This document shows positions 45,230 to 58,420 of a stretch of 64,000 bases of DNA, in pieces. Each line of letters begins with the position of its first letter. Position 1 is the stretch's first letter. The stretch is from Hymenopus coronatus. Taxonomy: Eukaryota; Arthropoda; Insecta; Mantodea; Hymenopodidae. The stretch is from the NCBI GenBank assembly GCA_030762935.1, contig CM060888.1, positions 117,501,468 through 117,565,467 of the forward strand, read 5' to 3'. Under the pieces are notes generated by a model. That model saw only the letters and a program-made list of their open reading frames with translations. It had not been told where the DNA came from and made no database searches. A program made the position numbers and the translations under genes.

Positions 45230-45440
45230 TTAGAGAAGGTATTGTATTCCATCCATAAATTCTATATAGAAATTTTACAGTAAATATATGTCCAAAAAGC
45301 ATTTTTAGAAAAAGGCCCGTGTGTGTCTGTGAATAGCATAGCTTGGAAACGAAGGGTTGGTTGAATGCCAAACTTGGCATTTGAAATCAGTATCTTCGAA
45401 GGATGCGACCCGAAATTTTTCAAGAAATGGCTAGTGTTAA
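45230..45440 (+). mobile_element. H1 repeat, 5' fragment
   Basis: Lacks the first arm of the hairpin. It begins 'tagagaaggtattgtattcc' and ends after 'cttcgaaggatgcgacccg'. Confidence 0.75.
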
Positions 45441-46022
45441 ATCAGGACTTTAATATTTTCAAGTATCCAGTTTTAAAAAATAAGCATAAATTAGACATTT
45501 TTATGTGATTCATTATATGAATTTCTCTTGTGAAGCAACCTTGACAAAACAGTCACAGCCACACCACCCGGTAGCGGAAGTTGCCATACCTACCCCATTC
45601 AAATACACATGTGATTATAAACAAACGGTACGGTTGGGAGGCTTTCAAACATATGGGGGACAAATGTTTAAACTAGATTTGGTAGTGACATGCAGGGGTG
45701 GTTAGTCAACGCTTAACTACCCCTCTCCCATCCTTGATCATTTATCCCACAAGCTAACACAACAAAAACTATTAATTTGTTGGCAGTGAGCAACAGGGTG
45801 TTTCGGGAGGATGTACGTTTTTGATAGAAATATCTGAAGCTGCAATGATTCGACATATTTGCCTGATGTTATTAATATGTTGAATATAATAAATGCTTCT
45901 ACTGAGAGCATTAGGTCTAAATAAGTAACTCATTTTGGTGTTTTGAAGCGTCATAACTTAAAATATAAAAGTTTGGAAGCCAGACTTACGTTCACTAAAG
46001 ATGCTGGATCTCAATTGTTTTT
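45441..46022. other. Unassigned DNA
   Basis: No recognised gene. A 66-codon frame at 45505-45705 has no motif. Confidence 0.35.
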
Positions 46023-46345
46023 ACTTTCTCTACACGTATCGTACTATTTATATAATGTATAGAGAAGGTATTGTATTGCACTGAATCCAAAAAAGTAATT
46101 TCTAGAAAAAGGTCCGTGTGTGTCTTTAGACAGCATAGTTTGAAAACGAAAAGTCCATTAAATACCAAACTTGCTTAACATGACAAATTTTTCAAAAATT
46201 TAATTTTTTCAAAAATGGCTCTAACGATTTTGATTAAAATGGCCTATATTAAAGATATTTACATGACAAATAAAATGAATGACCTGATTTCTCTGGGAAT
46301 AGCCTCTGAAGACATCTTTATTCTGAATGAACGACTGAATGAATG
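46023..46345 (+). mobile_element. H1 repeat, internally deleted copy
   Basis: Intact start 'actttctctacacgtatcg', then deletions within the first 200 bases, then 'ggctctaacgattttgatta' to 'cctctgaagacatctttattctg'. Confidence 0.8.
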
Positions 46346-46580
46346 AGGGATTTTTTTAACATTTCTGGTCGCATTCTTAGAAGATACTAAACATAAATAC
46401 CAAATTTGGTATTGGACGGTGTTTTCGTTATGAGCTTGCTGTCCACAGACACACGGACCTTTTTCGTAAAATGTTTTTTGTTTTGGGCTCAGTGGTCCTC
46501 AAAACATATTTCCGGTGAAATCTCGACCAATACTTTCTCGAACTATTATGTATACATTGTACATACGTGTTAGAGAAAGT
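46346..46580 (-). mobile_element. H1 repeat, 5' third
   Basis: Directly abuts the preceding plus-strand copy. It runs from the 'tcgcattcttagaagatac' block to the end 'gttagagaaagt', with a variant palindrome 'tatgtatacattgtacata'. Confidence 0.8.
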
Positions 46581-46590
46581 AAATAAAATA

Positions 46591-47390
46591 TGGTGTGTTC
46601 CATTCATACAGCTTTCTCTAACTATTCTCAAACTATTCTTACAAAAGATTATTCTTTTACCTACCTCATTCTAATTGACATAAATATTAGCATTATTGGT
46701 TGTCTTACTTGATTCCTTGCAAGTAGAAGAGAGATGAGGGTGTGTATTAGCCTAAAGCGATAGTCAAATCCTTTAAAAGCTCGTCCGCTTGTGAAACAAT
46801 TGAGATTTGGTTCGCTTTGTGTGGCCCCGTTTGAGAAAAGAATAAGTCTTTTAAAGTTGAAACCACTAACAAGTAACATCTCAGAAATGGTCAGTTATAT
46901 AAAGGGAGCGTGTATGACATAAATTATGTGGTTTAACGAAATCTACATTTTTTGTGTGGTAAGTTTATGTCTATCTCTTACGATTTATCAATTATGCAAA
47001 ACTCAGCACAATTCATTCAGAATAAAAAAGTCTTCAGAAACTAGTCCCAGGAAATTAAAGATATATGTATATTATTTGAGATGTAAATGCCATTAATATA
47101 CAATATTATAATCAAAATCATTAGAACCATTTTTGAGAAAATCAACATATCCGAAAATGTTTCTACGTAAAGGGTAGTTAGAGGTGATATGATTTTCTTG
47201 AAAATCTCTGTGTCGCATTATTGGGAGATACTAAACTTAAATACCTAGTTTAGTATTTTACAGACTTGTAGTTTTTGAATTATGCTGTCCACAGGCACAC
47301 GCAAAACATATATTTCCGGTGAAATCCCGACAGCGAATTTTTGTGGAATTCAATGTATTCTATGTACATTGTACACAAGGCACAGAAAGA
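46591..47390 (-). mobile_element. H1 repeat, near full-length copy
   Basis: Its 3' end ('tgtgttccattcatacagc', 'tttctctaac') lies about 10 bases beyond the previous copy. The right end is a worn hairpin 'attctatgtacattgtacac'. Confidence 0.85.
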
Positions 47391-48327
47391 AACCGGTGCT
47401 GTCTTGTTCCGTATACCGCATCCCTTATCGTTTGTAGCGTACTTTATTACGTCATGTTTTTATTTTATTGGCTGATACTGTCACCTTGCAGGTGAGTGTT
47501 CTATATCGAACTAATAGAGCATACCTATACTGGGTTTGTCAACTCATTCGCTAATAGGAATAGCAACCTTACTCAATTGGAAGCGAGATTATCTAACGTG
47601 TAAGCTACAACTCCTCCTCCTTCCCCAATTAGAGTAACGGAGCGGTCAGCGAATATCAGAAGACACGCGCTATAAATTCCCTACAGACAATCAGAAATTC
47701 GATGTCTTAATACTATTTGTGCTCTGTGTACTACATATGGGCTAGAAAAAGTAAAACAAGAAGCGTTTTCCTTGCTCAGTATCGTATCAAAGGAAAGTAG
47801 AGTAGATATGCCACCACCAAATGGAAACGAATTACAAATTGATTACTGATTATCATAATGTTATGGATTAATAAAAATTGACCTCGACTAAACCAATCTA
47901 TTGTGCTTATATACTAACAAATACGCAATCTTTGCTATATGTTGTAAAAAAAAGACTTTACTCAGCTGTGAATGAAATATATTGCTTGGACGTCAGTAAA
48001 TCAAGCAAGTTCATCCATTTTAATATGTAAATATTGCTTCTAAATTGCCACTTTGAATGAATTTATCCGCGTTCCGGTATTTTAAATCATTCTCTCCACT
48101 CATGTGTTTTGATGATTGCTTATGCAGCAAGACTCACGTTGCCCCGTTTTAGTTTCCTGTAACAAGTTCGAATATTTGCTGACACTGAAAGGCGTACTTT
48201 TGAAAGTCATGAGTAGACTAAAGTGACGTAATTATCCAAAGATTTGACATTTGTCAGTTAGGCGGTGAGAATTTGTAAAGCGGTTGAAAATATCAGTAGA
48301 GGTACATCACAGAGCTTTAACGCAATA

Positions 48328-48366
<39 letters not shown>

Positions 48367-48885
48367 TATTATTAAAGGAGCTGAAAAAATAAAGAGTATG
48401 TTTTAAATTATTATATAGCTGTATGTTTGAAAATAAACATTGTGTAGATTTGGAAGCTATAAGTTGACCTAGGATTTTTGCTACATCCTATAGATAATTC
48501 TATATTTCTTTAAGTGTAGTTTATCTCCGTTTGCATTCAGCATCACACGCGATGGAAACTGGTATTACATGAAATAAAATGCTGTGATATTATATATGGC
48601 AAAAAATATTTGGAAAGGAAATTAAACTACATTAACATTAGTTGTCATATATTTTATTTTCTTGTGGTTATTCAACACTTGATTTCTTTTTTTATAGAAT
48701 GGAATTTAGTTTTATTTTTTTCTTGTATGCCTTTATGTTCCAACCCTATGCATAGGAGACTTACTTCCGCGAATAATTTGATTTTAACACTTGGAAAACA
48801 TGGAAGAATCCTCAGCCAGGCTGAGCGGTCCTGGCTGAATAGAAACGTAACTCTGTTTCTTAGAGTGCTGTCTAGATGTACAATA
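47391..48885. other. Unassigned AT-rich DNA with (ATT)n
   Basis: A 47-bp (ATT)n microsatellite lies at 48328-48374. A 97-codon frame at 48610-48903 runs into an H1 end and has no recognised motif. Confidence 0.4.
48328..48374. repeat. (ATT)n microsatellite
   Basis: About 15 ATT units with one ACT interruption. Confidence 0.95.
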
Positions 48886-49653
48886 TGTGTTCCTTTCACA
48901 TGACTTTCTCTACATCTCTGCAACAAATTATTCTTAGAAAGGTTATGCTTCCATTTACTTCATGTTAATCGAGAAAAAATTAGCAGAAATAGTCTTATTA
49001 CTTGCTTCCTTGCAAGTAGAAGCGAAATAAGGGAGTCCATAGCTTAAAGTGATAGTCAAAAGCTGGTTACTATGTGACTGAAATTCCTTTGTTTGTATGG
49101 ACAGGAATTGCCAAATACCTGTATGAGAAATGTATAAGTTTTTAAAGCCGATACCAGGAATATCTCAAAAACGATCAAGTCCACAAAACATGTATATAAC
49201 ATAAATTGTGTGTTTAACGTGCTCTTTATGCAAAATTCCGTAAAATTTATCCAGAGTAAAGTAGTCTTCAGAGGCTATTCCCAGAAAATTCAAGATAAAC
49301 GCTTTATTTGTCAGGTTGTTAATATATGAATTTTAATCAAAATCGTCAGAGCCATTTTTGAGAAAATAGAACTTTTCGATGTAAGTTTGGGCTGGAGGGA
49401 TTTTTCTGAAAATCTTCGTGTCCCATCCCTGGAGAACCTAAACTTAAATACCAAGTTTGGTATTTTACCGACTTTACGTTTTTGAGCTATGTATTCACAG
49501 ACACACGGACACATATACGGATCTGTTTCTGAAAATGCTTTTGTTGGATACAGGTGTCCCAAAATATGTATTTCCGATAAAATATGGGTATCGACTTTTT
49601 GGGTGCATTACAATACCTTCTCTGTATACTATGTGCATAGTACGTGTACATAG
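48886..49653 (-). mobile_element. H1 repeat, near full-length copy (subfamily 1)
   Basis: The left end 'tgtgttcctttcacatgac' with 'tttctctacatctctgc' is the subfamily-1 3' end. The right end is 'actatgtgcatagtacgtgta'. Confidence 0.88.
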
Positions 49654-50283
49654 TAAAAATAACTCTTAGATGATGGGTAGGTTAGTTTTTGAAACTTACA
49701 AATTTTCTATAATTTTTAAACGTATAAACAAATTATTTTAAGGTGGGGCAAACAGTGTGAATTTGTAAGCTAGATGTTGAAGATAGAGATGAAAGGAAGG
49801 GAAGTGAAAGTTCTCGTACACCCCCAGCATACACCCCCTCGCTCATGCACAGGACACATGCATATATTCATCACCTTATAATATTAGTGTAGCTCGGTGG
49901 TTTCGTTCACGACTCTTGTGCTTAGGTTCCGAGGCTCAATTCTCGACTTTGGAGTGGTGTTTTTGAGCCTGCCTAATGAGCTTTGACCTCTGACTATTTC
50001 ATGTAAAGTATCCCCAAGATCCAACATGGTTCAGAGTACACAATAAACACTGTAGGTCCTCTAAATCCATCACCATCCTCATTGCCTTACCATCGGAGTT
50101 AAGGGGCTCCACCCGCTGGGTGCTTCCACCTAAGAGATGAATTCAGCATCGTTTGATGACATGCAGATACCCCTAAGGTTAAAGATCATATGAATAGCCT
50201 TAAAATGACGATGATATTAGAATAGGATTAATTAAATTCATGCCTCTTTGTGTGCAAGCCATTTCTTGTCCATGTGAAAAAAA
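49654..50283. other. Unassigned DNA, possible very old tRNA-SINE
   Basis: At 49893-49960 'gtgtagctcggtggtttcg' and 'aggctcaattct' weakly resemble A and B boxes. No second copy supports this. Confidence 0.2.
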
Positions 50284-51107
50284 TCTGATGAGTTGCATTC
50301 ACATGACCTTCTCTACATCGCTATAACAAATTAAATGCATATTTTTCTATCTATTTTATAATGATCGAAATAAGCACTAGCTGAAACTTTCTTAATTAAT
50401 TGATTTCTTGTAAATAGAAGGAAAATAAGGGAATACACTACGCTAAAACTATACTCAAATCTTTTAATAGCTGGTTGCCATGTGGATGAAATGCGTTTCT
50501 ATGCAGGGCCAAGGGTTTACAACTTTCAGTGTGAAAAAATGCTTAAGTATTTTAAATCCTAAAACGAATAACAAGGAATGTCTTAGTAATGGCCAATTCG
50601 ATGAAGAAAACGTATATGACATAAATTGTGTGTTTTAACGTGATCTACATTTTTTGTGTAGTAAGTTTTTGTCTATCTCTTACGGTTTGCTAGTTACGCA
50701 AAATTCAACAAAATTCAATCAGAATAAAGAGGTCTTTAGAGGCTATTTCCAAAGAATTCAAGATACACATTTTATTTTCCATGTAAATATCTTTAATATA
50801 GAGTATTTTAATCAAAATTGTTACAGTCGTTTTTGAGAAAATCAACAATTTCGAAATTTTTTCCAGTAAAGGGTAGTTTGGGAGGGCGATTTTTCCCAAA
50901 AGCTGGAAGATATAAAACTTAAATACCAAGTTTAATATTTTATCAACTTTTCTTTTTTGAGTTATGGCGTTCGCATACACACGGACACGCACTCGGACCT
51001 TTTTCTGAAAATGTGTTTTTTAATACAGGGGACCATAAAACATATATTTCCGGTGAAATTTCGGTACCTTCTCTATACACCATGTACATAAATCGTGTAG
51101 AAAAAGT
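50284..51107 (-). mobile_element. H1 repeat, full-length copy (subfamily 1)
   Basis: Starts 'tctgatgagttgcattcacatg' and ends in hairpin sequence 'tacaccatgtacataaatcg' followed by 'tgtagaaaaagt'. Carries a 95-codon frame like those in other H1 copies. Confidence 0.88.
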
Positions 51108-52539
51108 AAAAATGAGTTTTTAGCACTCGAAGCACAATATAATGTGATTTGAAATAACATAAATGCTATATCAATGTATCAGTTTGATTTGACTGAAAAC
51201 ACATTTCTGTGCCATTACTGTCTGACGAGTGCAACACAGATTGTAACTTGATGTAAAAGCGGTTTATCGAAGAGACTGAAAATATTTTAGGGATTGGCAG
51301 TATTGGCAGGGTGAAGGGTAGGCTGGTGATGAACTGGGAGGGGTTGGCAATGATGAATGCTCTTGCTGACGACCAGATAAACACCGATATTTTTTGTGTT
51401 CCACCCCTCTTACAATGTTTTTGTTACTGCTCCGCGAGGGGCTGGTGTATTGAAATGTGCAGTAAACTAGAATACATAAGCTCCGAGAGGGGCCAAGCTG
51501 CCTGTTCCTGTACAGCATTAATGAAAACGTGTTTCTCATGACGTTGGAAATGCTTTGCATTTCACTGCGAGTACCAGGTAAACCTGCCAGATGATTCCAA
51601 ATTCCAGTGGTTTCAATTTGTGAGTGACATTGATTGCTTTTATTGATTAAAATGTTTTAGTTTCCATATAGCTTATTATTACTAAATTCCATTTATTGTG
51701 AGACAGCATTTTAAAATTAAAATTGATATTCAGACGATTTTCTGGTGTCGTTAACAAAAGTTCGTTTCGGAATTGATTATTTTATTTCCTATTTATTTTT
51801 ATCCACTTTCCTTATTCATTTTTACTTGTGTTTGGTGCCGATTTTATTGCGAATTCTTCATGGTTGATCAACTTAATAAAATGTAAATGATAGGAATTTT
51901 AGATCGGAAACCTTGAAACCTAGGTTTGTTTCGCTGTTATTGTTGTTACAAAAAGTGAAAACACATAAATTAAATACGAATTTTAGTAAACTAGTATAAG
52001 AAAAGGTGAGATAAATTTATATATAGATAAAATATTAATATAAATGCATAAGATATAAATAATATATTAGTATTTAATTAAATTGAAATGAAATGTTCCC
52101 TGCAGGTAACTTAGAGCTACTAATACAATAACTAATGAACTATGTGAAATAGAAGCAGAAGAAAAAGAAGTAGAAAAAACTGGTTTAATTTATGGGCTTT
52201 ATTAGCTGCTAATGGTATATGCCGCAAGGATAACATATGTGTTCTATTAAATGCAACAACAAAAAAAAAAAAAAAGAAAAAAAAAGACACAAACGAAAAG
52301 TTTCCATGTTTGATGGAAGTGACATTTCTGGTAACATTTGCTAAAAATTGATTTTTATTGAAAGCGTGTTACTATATGTTACATCCCAAAATGTCAAAAC
52401 TTGAGAAAAACTATTCATTAGATTGTAAAAAAATACAAACCCAAGGTAAGAAATAAAATCAAAAGATAATGTAGAACTTTTCTATAAAATATCTATGTAG
52501 ACTTCAATTTTATTGATTTCTCCTTCAAGTTTCATCCAG

Positions 52540-52578
<39 letters not shown>

Positions 52579-52932
52579 GTCTGTATTTATTTTCCTCTTT
52601 CTATGCACCTATGGACAAACTGGATGGGATAATGAATTTCATTCCCTGCCATTAACAGCGGAACTTTCAAATTGAACAATATTACTAGTTTAAGTAGCTA
52701 TTATGTATAGTGTTTAACAAATTTACTATTACGAAAAGTAACATAAATCGCAATTAATAATGAATAAGTAATTAATCATTTAACCAACCTCATCAAACAA
52801 TAAAACTATAGTAAAAAGAAAAATTTGACAGTTTAATGTTTTTTGAAATATCAAATACAGTGCGTTTGCGCTAATACTTTATCTTCCATCCACCCTAAAA
52901 CACCTCAATTTAATTTAAAAAATAATATTTTT
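51108..52932. other. Unassigned AT-rich DNA with (CT)n
   Basis: Opposed frames at 51166-51560 have no recognised motifs. An A-rich run lies at about 52259-52285 and a (CT)n tract at 52548-52584. Confidence 0.4.
52548..52584. repeat. (CT)n microsatellite
   Basis: About 13 CT units followed by three CTGT units. Confidence 0.95.
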
Positions 52933-53800
52933 ACTTTCTCAAGCCCCGTATGTACAATGTACATACGGATAGAGAAGTATTGCATTCTCGATGTCGAGAT
53001 TTCACCGGAAATACATGTTTTACGACCACCTGTATCCATAAAAGGCATTTTCAGGAAAAGGTCCGTGTGTCCGTGTGTCTGTGAACACGATAACTCAAAA
53101 ACGAATAGTAGCTAAAATACCAAACCTTGTATTTAGTATCTTCCAGGGATGTTACACGAAGATTTTGAGTAAAATCCCCCACCCCAAACTACCCTTTACA
53201 TGGAACTTTTTTCGAAAAATTTGATTTTCTTAAAAATGGCTCTAACGATTTTGATTAGATTATTGTATATTAAAGTTATTTACCTGACAAATAAAATGTA
53301 TATCTTGAATTTTCTGGGAATAGCTTCTGAAGACCTGTTTATTCTGGATGAACTTTGCTTAATTTTCCATAACTAATAAACCGTAAGAGATAGACAAAAA
53401 CTTACTGTACAAAAATGTAGGTTTTTTTAAAATACACAACTTATGTCATATACATTTTTCTCGTGGAGCTTACCGTTTTCAAGGTACTCATTGTTATTAG
53501 TTTCAGTTGTGAAGTACTTATACTTTCCTCAGACGGGAGTGTCCGTTTTTCTTTTGTTCTACTCCTGGTCAAGAAAAGAAGCGATTTGTAATGACAATCG
53601 CTTAACGACAGCTTTTAAAACATTTGACTATTGGTTTAGCCTAGTGTATTCCCTTATTTTCTTCCTACTTCTACGGAACTAAGTAATAAGAACATTGTAC
53701 TAATGAGTACCTCGATTAGCAAGGTGCAGAAAGAAGAATAATCTTATGTAAGAAGTGTGTAGAACAGCTAGTGAAAGTCATGTGAGTGTAGCACATCAGA
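52933..53800 (+). mobile_element. H1 repeat, full-length copy (subfamily 2)
   Basis: 868 bp. The hairpin is built on GTATGTACAATGTACATAC. The 3' inverted repeat is 'agctagtgaaagtcatgtg', then CAGA and T. The 79-codon frame at 53443-53682 is close to the frame in the 24405-25270 copy. Confidence 0.9.
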
Positions 53801-54430
53801 TTTGTTACTCACGTGACTTTTTATGTTCATTCTTCTAGAAACTATTGTTTTATCTACTTCCTCTTAATAGATATAAGCTTTCATCACAAAGGAACTACTC
53901 CAATAGATTCGTAATAATCGGATTGCCAGGCGATCTTTGATATTCCATTCCCATGTTCATAACCATAAGAAGAACTAACATCCGCTTAACACTGGAATAA
54001 AGGTATGAGTAGTTGAAAATCCCAATCAAAACTCATTAAAAGTTATTAAAACAAAAAAAGCATTATTTATCCTCTAGGTATGCTGTAATGGGATTTACAT
54101 GTTTTGTTTAGTAAGATCCGTATATAACTCACGGTTTACCAATTATAGGTACATGTCCTCAGAGAGAAGAGTATTGCGCAGGCCATTCTCAGATTATTAT
54201 TAAACATGTATATTTTATTCGACATGCAAATAGCTTAAACATATAACATTTCAATCAAAATTGGTAGAGCCATTTTGCAAAAATAAAACATAACGAAACA
54301 TTTTCTGTGTGAAGGATAATTTAGCGTTTTGAACAGTTTCTTGGCGTATGTTTGAAGGACACTGAAATTAAACGTAAAATTTGGTATTTAACCGACGTTT
54401 CTGCGTCATCCGTTCACATACTAACGTGAC
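53801..54430 (-). mobile_element. H1 repeat, old copy
   Basis: Follows the previous copy without a gap, in opposite orientation. It keeps 'actcacgtgac', 'ggtttaccaattata', 'tcaatcaaaattggtagagcc' and 'aaatttggtatttaaccgac', with many substitutions. Confidence 0.65.
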
Positions 54431-54917
54431 AAAAATTGGCCTTTTATAGATCTCGGCTGATTATGTAGATGCGATCCCACCTTCTGTCAGCGTGAGCTGT
54501 TCTGCTCCTCGAGTATTATTTCTAGGATCAGGATTGGCAGAGTAATTTCCTGTCCGAAAATACGGCTGAACTGCTAAAGGATAACATAACATTCGACATG
54601 AAATTAGCTCGGAAATGGAATTTAAGCTCAGAAATTAACTATATTATTAAAACATAGAAACGTATTTTTGTCTATCTCCATTACGTTGATATGTAGTTAT
54701 CCAGCCTTATGAAAACTCTCATATAAACCTCAGAGATATTGTGCAAACAAAATAATGCAGCACGCCTTCTTATAGAAGAACAAATTATTCATATTGATGT
54801 AGTGTCTCGTTTTGTAGCAATTTTCCTCCCTTTTCTGTCTTATCCATATTTTTCCTCTTTTGTCTTCCATATTATTTTTCCTTTGTTTACAGATACCCAT
54901 ACACTTACAAGAACACA
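54431..54917. other. Unassigned DNA
   Basis: Nothing recognised. Confidence 0.35.
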
Positions 54918-54990
54918 AAGACCCTGCCCAAGGCGGAACTCGAACCCGGATGGTAGCGTAACTCTATCATAGAGGTTATACCCGAACCAC
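54918..54990 (-). repeat. tRNA-like SINE head fragment
   Basis: On the minus strand 'gtggttcgggtataacctct' followed by B box 'gggttcgagttcc' at tRNA spacing. No body matching S1-S8 follows. Confidence 0.4.
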
Positions 54991-55089
54991 TGCTTTCACA
55001 ACGATTATAGTATCCATGAGAACTAATACTGGCTGAATGGAATCAAAGGGTTGGTTACTTGATCTATTGTGATCCAGGAGAATGGGCTA

Positions 55090-55180
55090 CTTTTTATACA
55101 CACACAAGAATCCTTTTCTAAAATTGCTTTTATTGGATTCATAGAGCATCAAAATGTGTATTTTGAGATGACACTTATGT
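55090..55180 (-). mobile_element. H1 fragment
   Basis: 'cacacaagaatccttttcta', 'ttggattcatagagcatcaa' and 'aatgtgtattttgagatg' match the H1 5' body in reverse. Confidence 0.5.
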
Positions 55181-56190
55181 GGTGTTGAACACCTCTTTTT
55201 GGTTCTCGACACTTTTTCGAGTTGAAGGCTGTTAGAGATTCAGGATTAGGTGATTTCAGGGTCGAATTTCGTCGTTGATGTCATGTCCTCTAACTAGCTA
55301 TCTATATGTATATGGGAACTTGTTTATGTTGTAAGGTGAACATTATATAATACAAAATTGACTGGTACGCAGCGATGATTAATTTAAAATATGTTTCATT
55401 TGAGCGTTACACGAATCTTGCAATCCATTAATCTTTGGCTTATTTATATTTGCACTGTAATAGAGTATCACTTTTTTACAGTGCAAAATTGATTAGGAAC
55501 GACGTGAAGTCTGCGCGTGTTATCACCAACTAGTGCCCGAACTTGGACTAGAACTCTATTTATATTAGCTGCAACCCATACTAATCTCTTCAATTAGAAA
55601 AACTGATAATGGACAACGATTGGCAGACATTTTTGGTTTAAATTTAAATATTATTTTCTCATTGACTCAAAGTAGCATTAAGAGGCGTGGGGAATGAGAA
55701 GGCGCTGTTCTGTCGCTCACCCCGATGTCCGAGAGTTACATCCTCCGAGAAAACTAAATGTAGTCTATCTACATAGCTTTACCGAGAAATAGACCTTAAA
55801 TTATGTAGCTATTTATTCCTCAATATAACTCAAACTTAAGACAGATATTCAGTATTATAAAGGTTTTCTAATCGTTTCTATCCCCAAAATTGCCCATCTA
55901 TATTAATTTGACTGATGGTTTTTCATTAATTATTACTTAATTGTTATTATTTAACTATTTAATTAATTTAATTAATTTAATTTTGAACCATAACCATAGC
56001 TATTAAATACGAAGAAAATAACACCAACAGAGGCAGCGGCTTGCAGGTGAATGGCATTAGGAGTTCGGTGCTCAGCAAACACTCACAAAGATTTGTGAAA
56101 CTGCCAAAAGCTAGCCCTAGTTTTAATACAGGCTCACATCTGGCAGCGGGCCAAACAGAGCAGTCCGTCCCGGCAACGGAGACCATTGGT
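55181..56190. other. Unassigned AT-rich DNA
   Basis: No recognised gene. It becomes GC-richer from about 56000, leading into the promoter-like segment below. Confidence 0.4.
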
Positions 56191-56345
56191 TCCTAGTCAA
56201 CGCCTCCCATGCCGGACCCGGGCCAATCACAGAGCGGCATCTGGCCGGTCCCCCCCTCCGGACTGCTATATATAAGGCGAACCCGGAGTCTCTACACTGA
56301 AGATGAGAGCGACGTTAGCTCTTGAAAGCTTGGAAATTATTCCAG
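56191..56345 (+). promoter_or_regulatory. Promoter-like segment: CCAAT, TATA and structured leader
   Basis: A GC-rich island with CCAAT at 56223-56227 and a strong TATATATAA at 56267-56275, about 40 bases apart. The expected start near 56297-56305 falls on 'ctgaagatgagagc'. A 6-bp stem GAGAGC/GCTCTT (56305-56310 with 56318-56323, including one G-T pair) is flanked by CTGA-AGA-TGA before it and GAAA after it. This is either a promoter of an unseen transcript or, more likely, the end of a retroelement. No protein start with a meaningful frame follows. Confidence 0.45.
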
Positions 56346-57555
56346 AATTCACCTGGCTGATAGCCCGAGAAAAGTTATATTTAATTTTGGTCGGTATGAT
56401 ATATCACCTCAATTTCAGGTAAAGGTTTAGTATATAACTTTTTTAGGAATGTAATACTTATGTCTACTATAGATAAGAGTAGAGAATGTACCACATTTCA
56501 AGCCAGAACCTACTGATTAGGTAAAAGGAACGAAGAAAGAAATCTGTAACGGCTACGGTGATTATCGTTCACTTCACCGCAGCAATTATCTCCCAACGAG
56601 AGCGGCTAGAAGTCCATTCACTGACGAACATATGTTTAGAACTAAAATCAAACTCTTTCACTCTTTATGAAAATTATACAGTGTTACGTATAATTGGTGA
56701 GAGAAGTACAATGTGAATGAGATTATAAAGAATGTCATAAAATAGTTCACATACGCCTGTCTTTATCTTGTTACCCACCACTCTAAATTTATCATACCAA
56801 CTTACTTTCTAAAGGAAGTATAAGACTTCTTAAAATGGATGCAGTTTGTATCATTCAACCTCATTTTGGCAGAAATGACAACAATTAATTTATGAAACAA
56901 AAAAACTAACGAGCAATGCGCGTAACCGCCTATTGAGTCATTACTTCCTTAATGGTATAGTATCTAGAAGTAAGGAAAAACGAAATCCCAGCTTCCTCTG
57001 TGAGGTGATTACTTCTACACTTTCTGAAACGCCCTTCCTGACACTAAGTTTCAATAACTATTGATTTATCGAGAGTTGCTACGAGTTGGGTAGAATGCTA
57101 AGCTCCAGAGAGGGGAAAACGATGGCTGCCAACCTCGGGAGCAGAAAATAGATATCATGAAATAAAGTTAAACACATAATATTTTCATAATGGTATTTCA
57201 ACTGAATAAGAAATTACATAATTGAATAAACTATAGTCTAAATGTTCGCAAAAGCGTTGCAAAGTCAGCGTTACAGAAACCATTAAGCCGGAAATAATAA
57301 ATTGAAGAAGACGAATTTATCTACGTAATGCCGTAATTTTCACATCAACATTTTAAAGAACGAAAGGGAAAGTGTATTAAGGTTTAGAAGACTTAAAAGT
57401 AGAATTGATGTTTTATAACAAACGAAATGCTTGTGAAGAAATGTGTTTGATTAAGGAGTAAAACTGTCTGAAATAAAAGGTACCTCACTTTAAACAGTAT
57501 TATGAAAACTCACGTAATTTTACTTCAAACATTAACACATGGTACTCATAAAGTG
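56346..57555. other. Unassigned AT-rich DNA downstream of the promoter-like segment
   Basis: No open frame above 60 codons on either strand and no repeat recognised. If 56267 drives a transcript, this 1.2 kb would be non-coding or contain splice sites I cannot confirm. Confidence 0.4.
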
Positions 57556-57563
57556 ATAAAATA

Positions 57564-57824
57564 TTTTTTTTTATTGCTTTATTTGTATAGGCCTCTTTAA
57601 CATATCGGGGGCTTTCACTAGTGAAACTGTAGATTCAGAACATTAGGTTAAACTTTATATTACTAAACTCACGCACATTCACTCTTACATGCATACTTCC
57701 AGATTCTATGGGGGATAGGGAATAATTCCGGTTAAAGAAAAATTCCCCGCCCCAGCCAGGAATCGAACCCGTGACCTCCGGGTGAGAAGTCAGCTCGCTG
57801 ACCACTCGACTACGGAGGCAGTCA
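57564..57824 (-). mobile_element. S2 tRNA-derived SINE, copy 3
   Basis: Head 'gtagtcgagtggtcagcgag' and B box 'gggttcgattcc' on the minus strand. The 3' inverted repeat is partly lost ('aggcctc' opposite 'gggggct'). ATAAAATA at 57556-57563 and 57825-57832 is the probable target-site duplication. Confidence 0.9.
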
Positions 57825-57832
57825 ATAAAATA

Positions 57833-58420
57833 ATTATTCGTATTACATAGTATGTGTTTTAATGGACGCAGTGTCTATTTTGAATTATTGTAGGAGGGGG
57901 TGATGAATTGCCTGAAGTGTGAGAAGATCTGAGATGAATTAGTGCATATTATGTTTTAAAATTATAATAATTGCTTTCAATACATTATCATGTGGAATTA
58001 CCAATAAAATAATTTTTAGTTCTGCTCGAAACATAATAGTTCTATATCCGCTACCCTCCAACTAAAGTATGTAAAGACTCAACATTAGGTAGATTAAAGA
58101 GAAAAATACTCGTATATCCCTGTTGTAAATAATAATAATGATAATAAAAATAATAAGACAGCTTCGGTTTTTTTATATACTAACAACAAATTTAACATTT
58201 AGATACTAAATTATTATTATATTGGCTGCCTATAAAGTAAGGCTTTAATAGTGATAAAGGAGAAAGGAAGGTGAGCGAAATGGACATCACTGATCAAGCA
58301 GTTAAATTTTATTAGCATTATCACAGTAGAGTAGCCTTTTATTAACACAGTAGCAGCTACTTTATTTTGTACCATTCCACTATCACACTAACATTAATTT
58401 GGAACGCCAGAGTATTTCTA
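57833..58420. other. Unassigned AT-rich DNA
   Basis: Nothing recognised. Confidence 0.4.

Noticed and set aside
48328..48374. (ATT)n array considered as a possible satellite or CRISPR-like array
   Set aside because: It is a plain trinucleotide microsatellite with no spacers.
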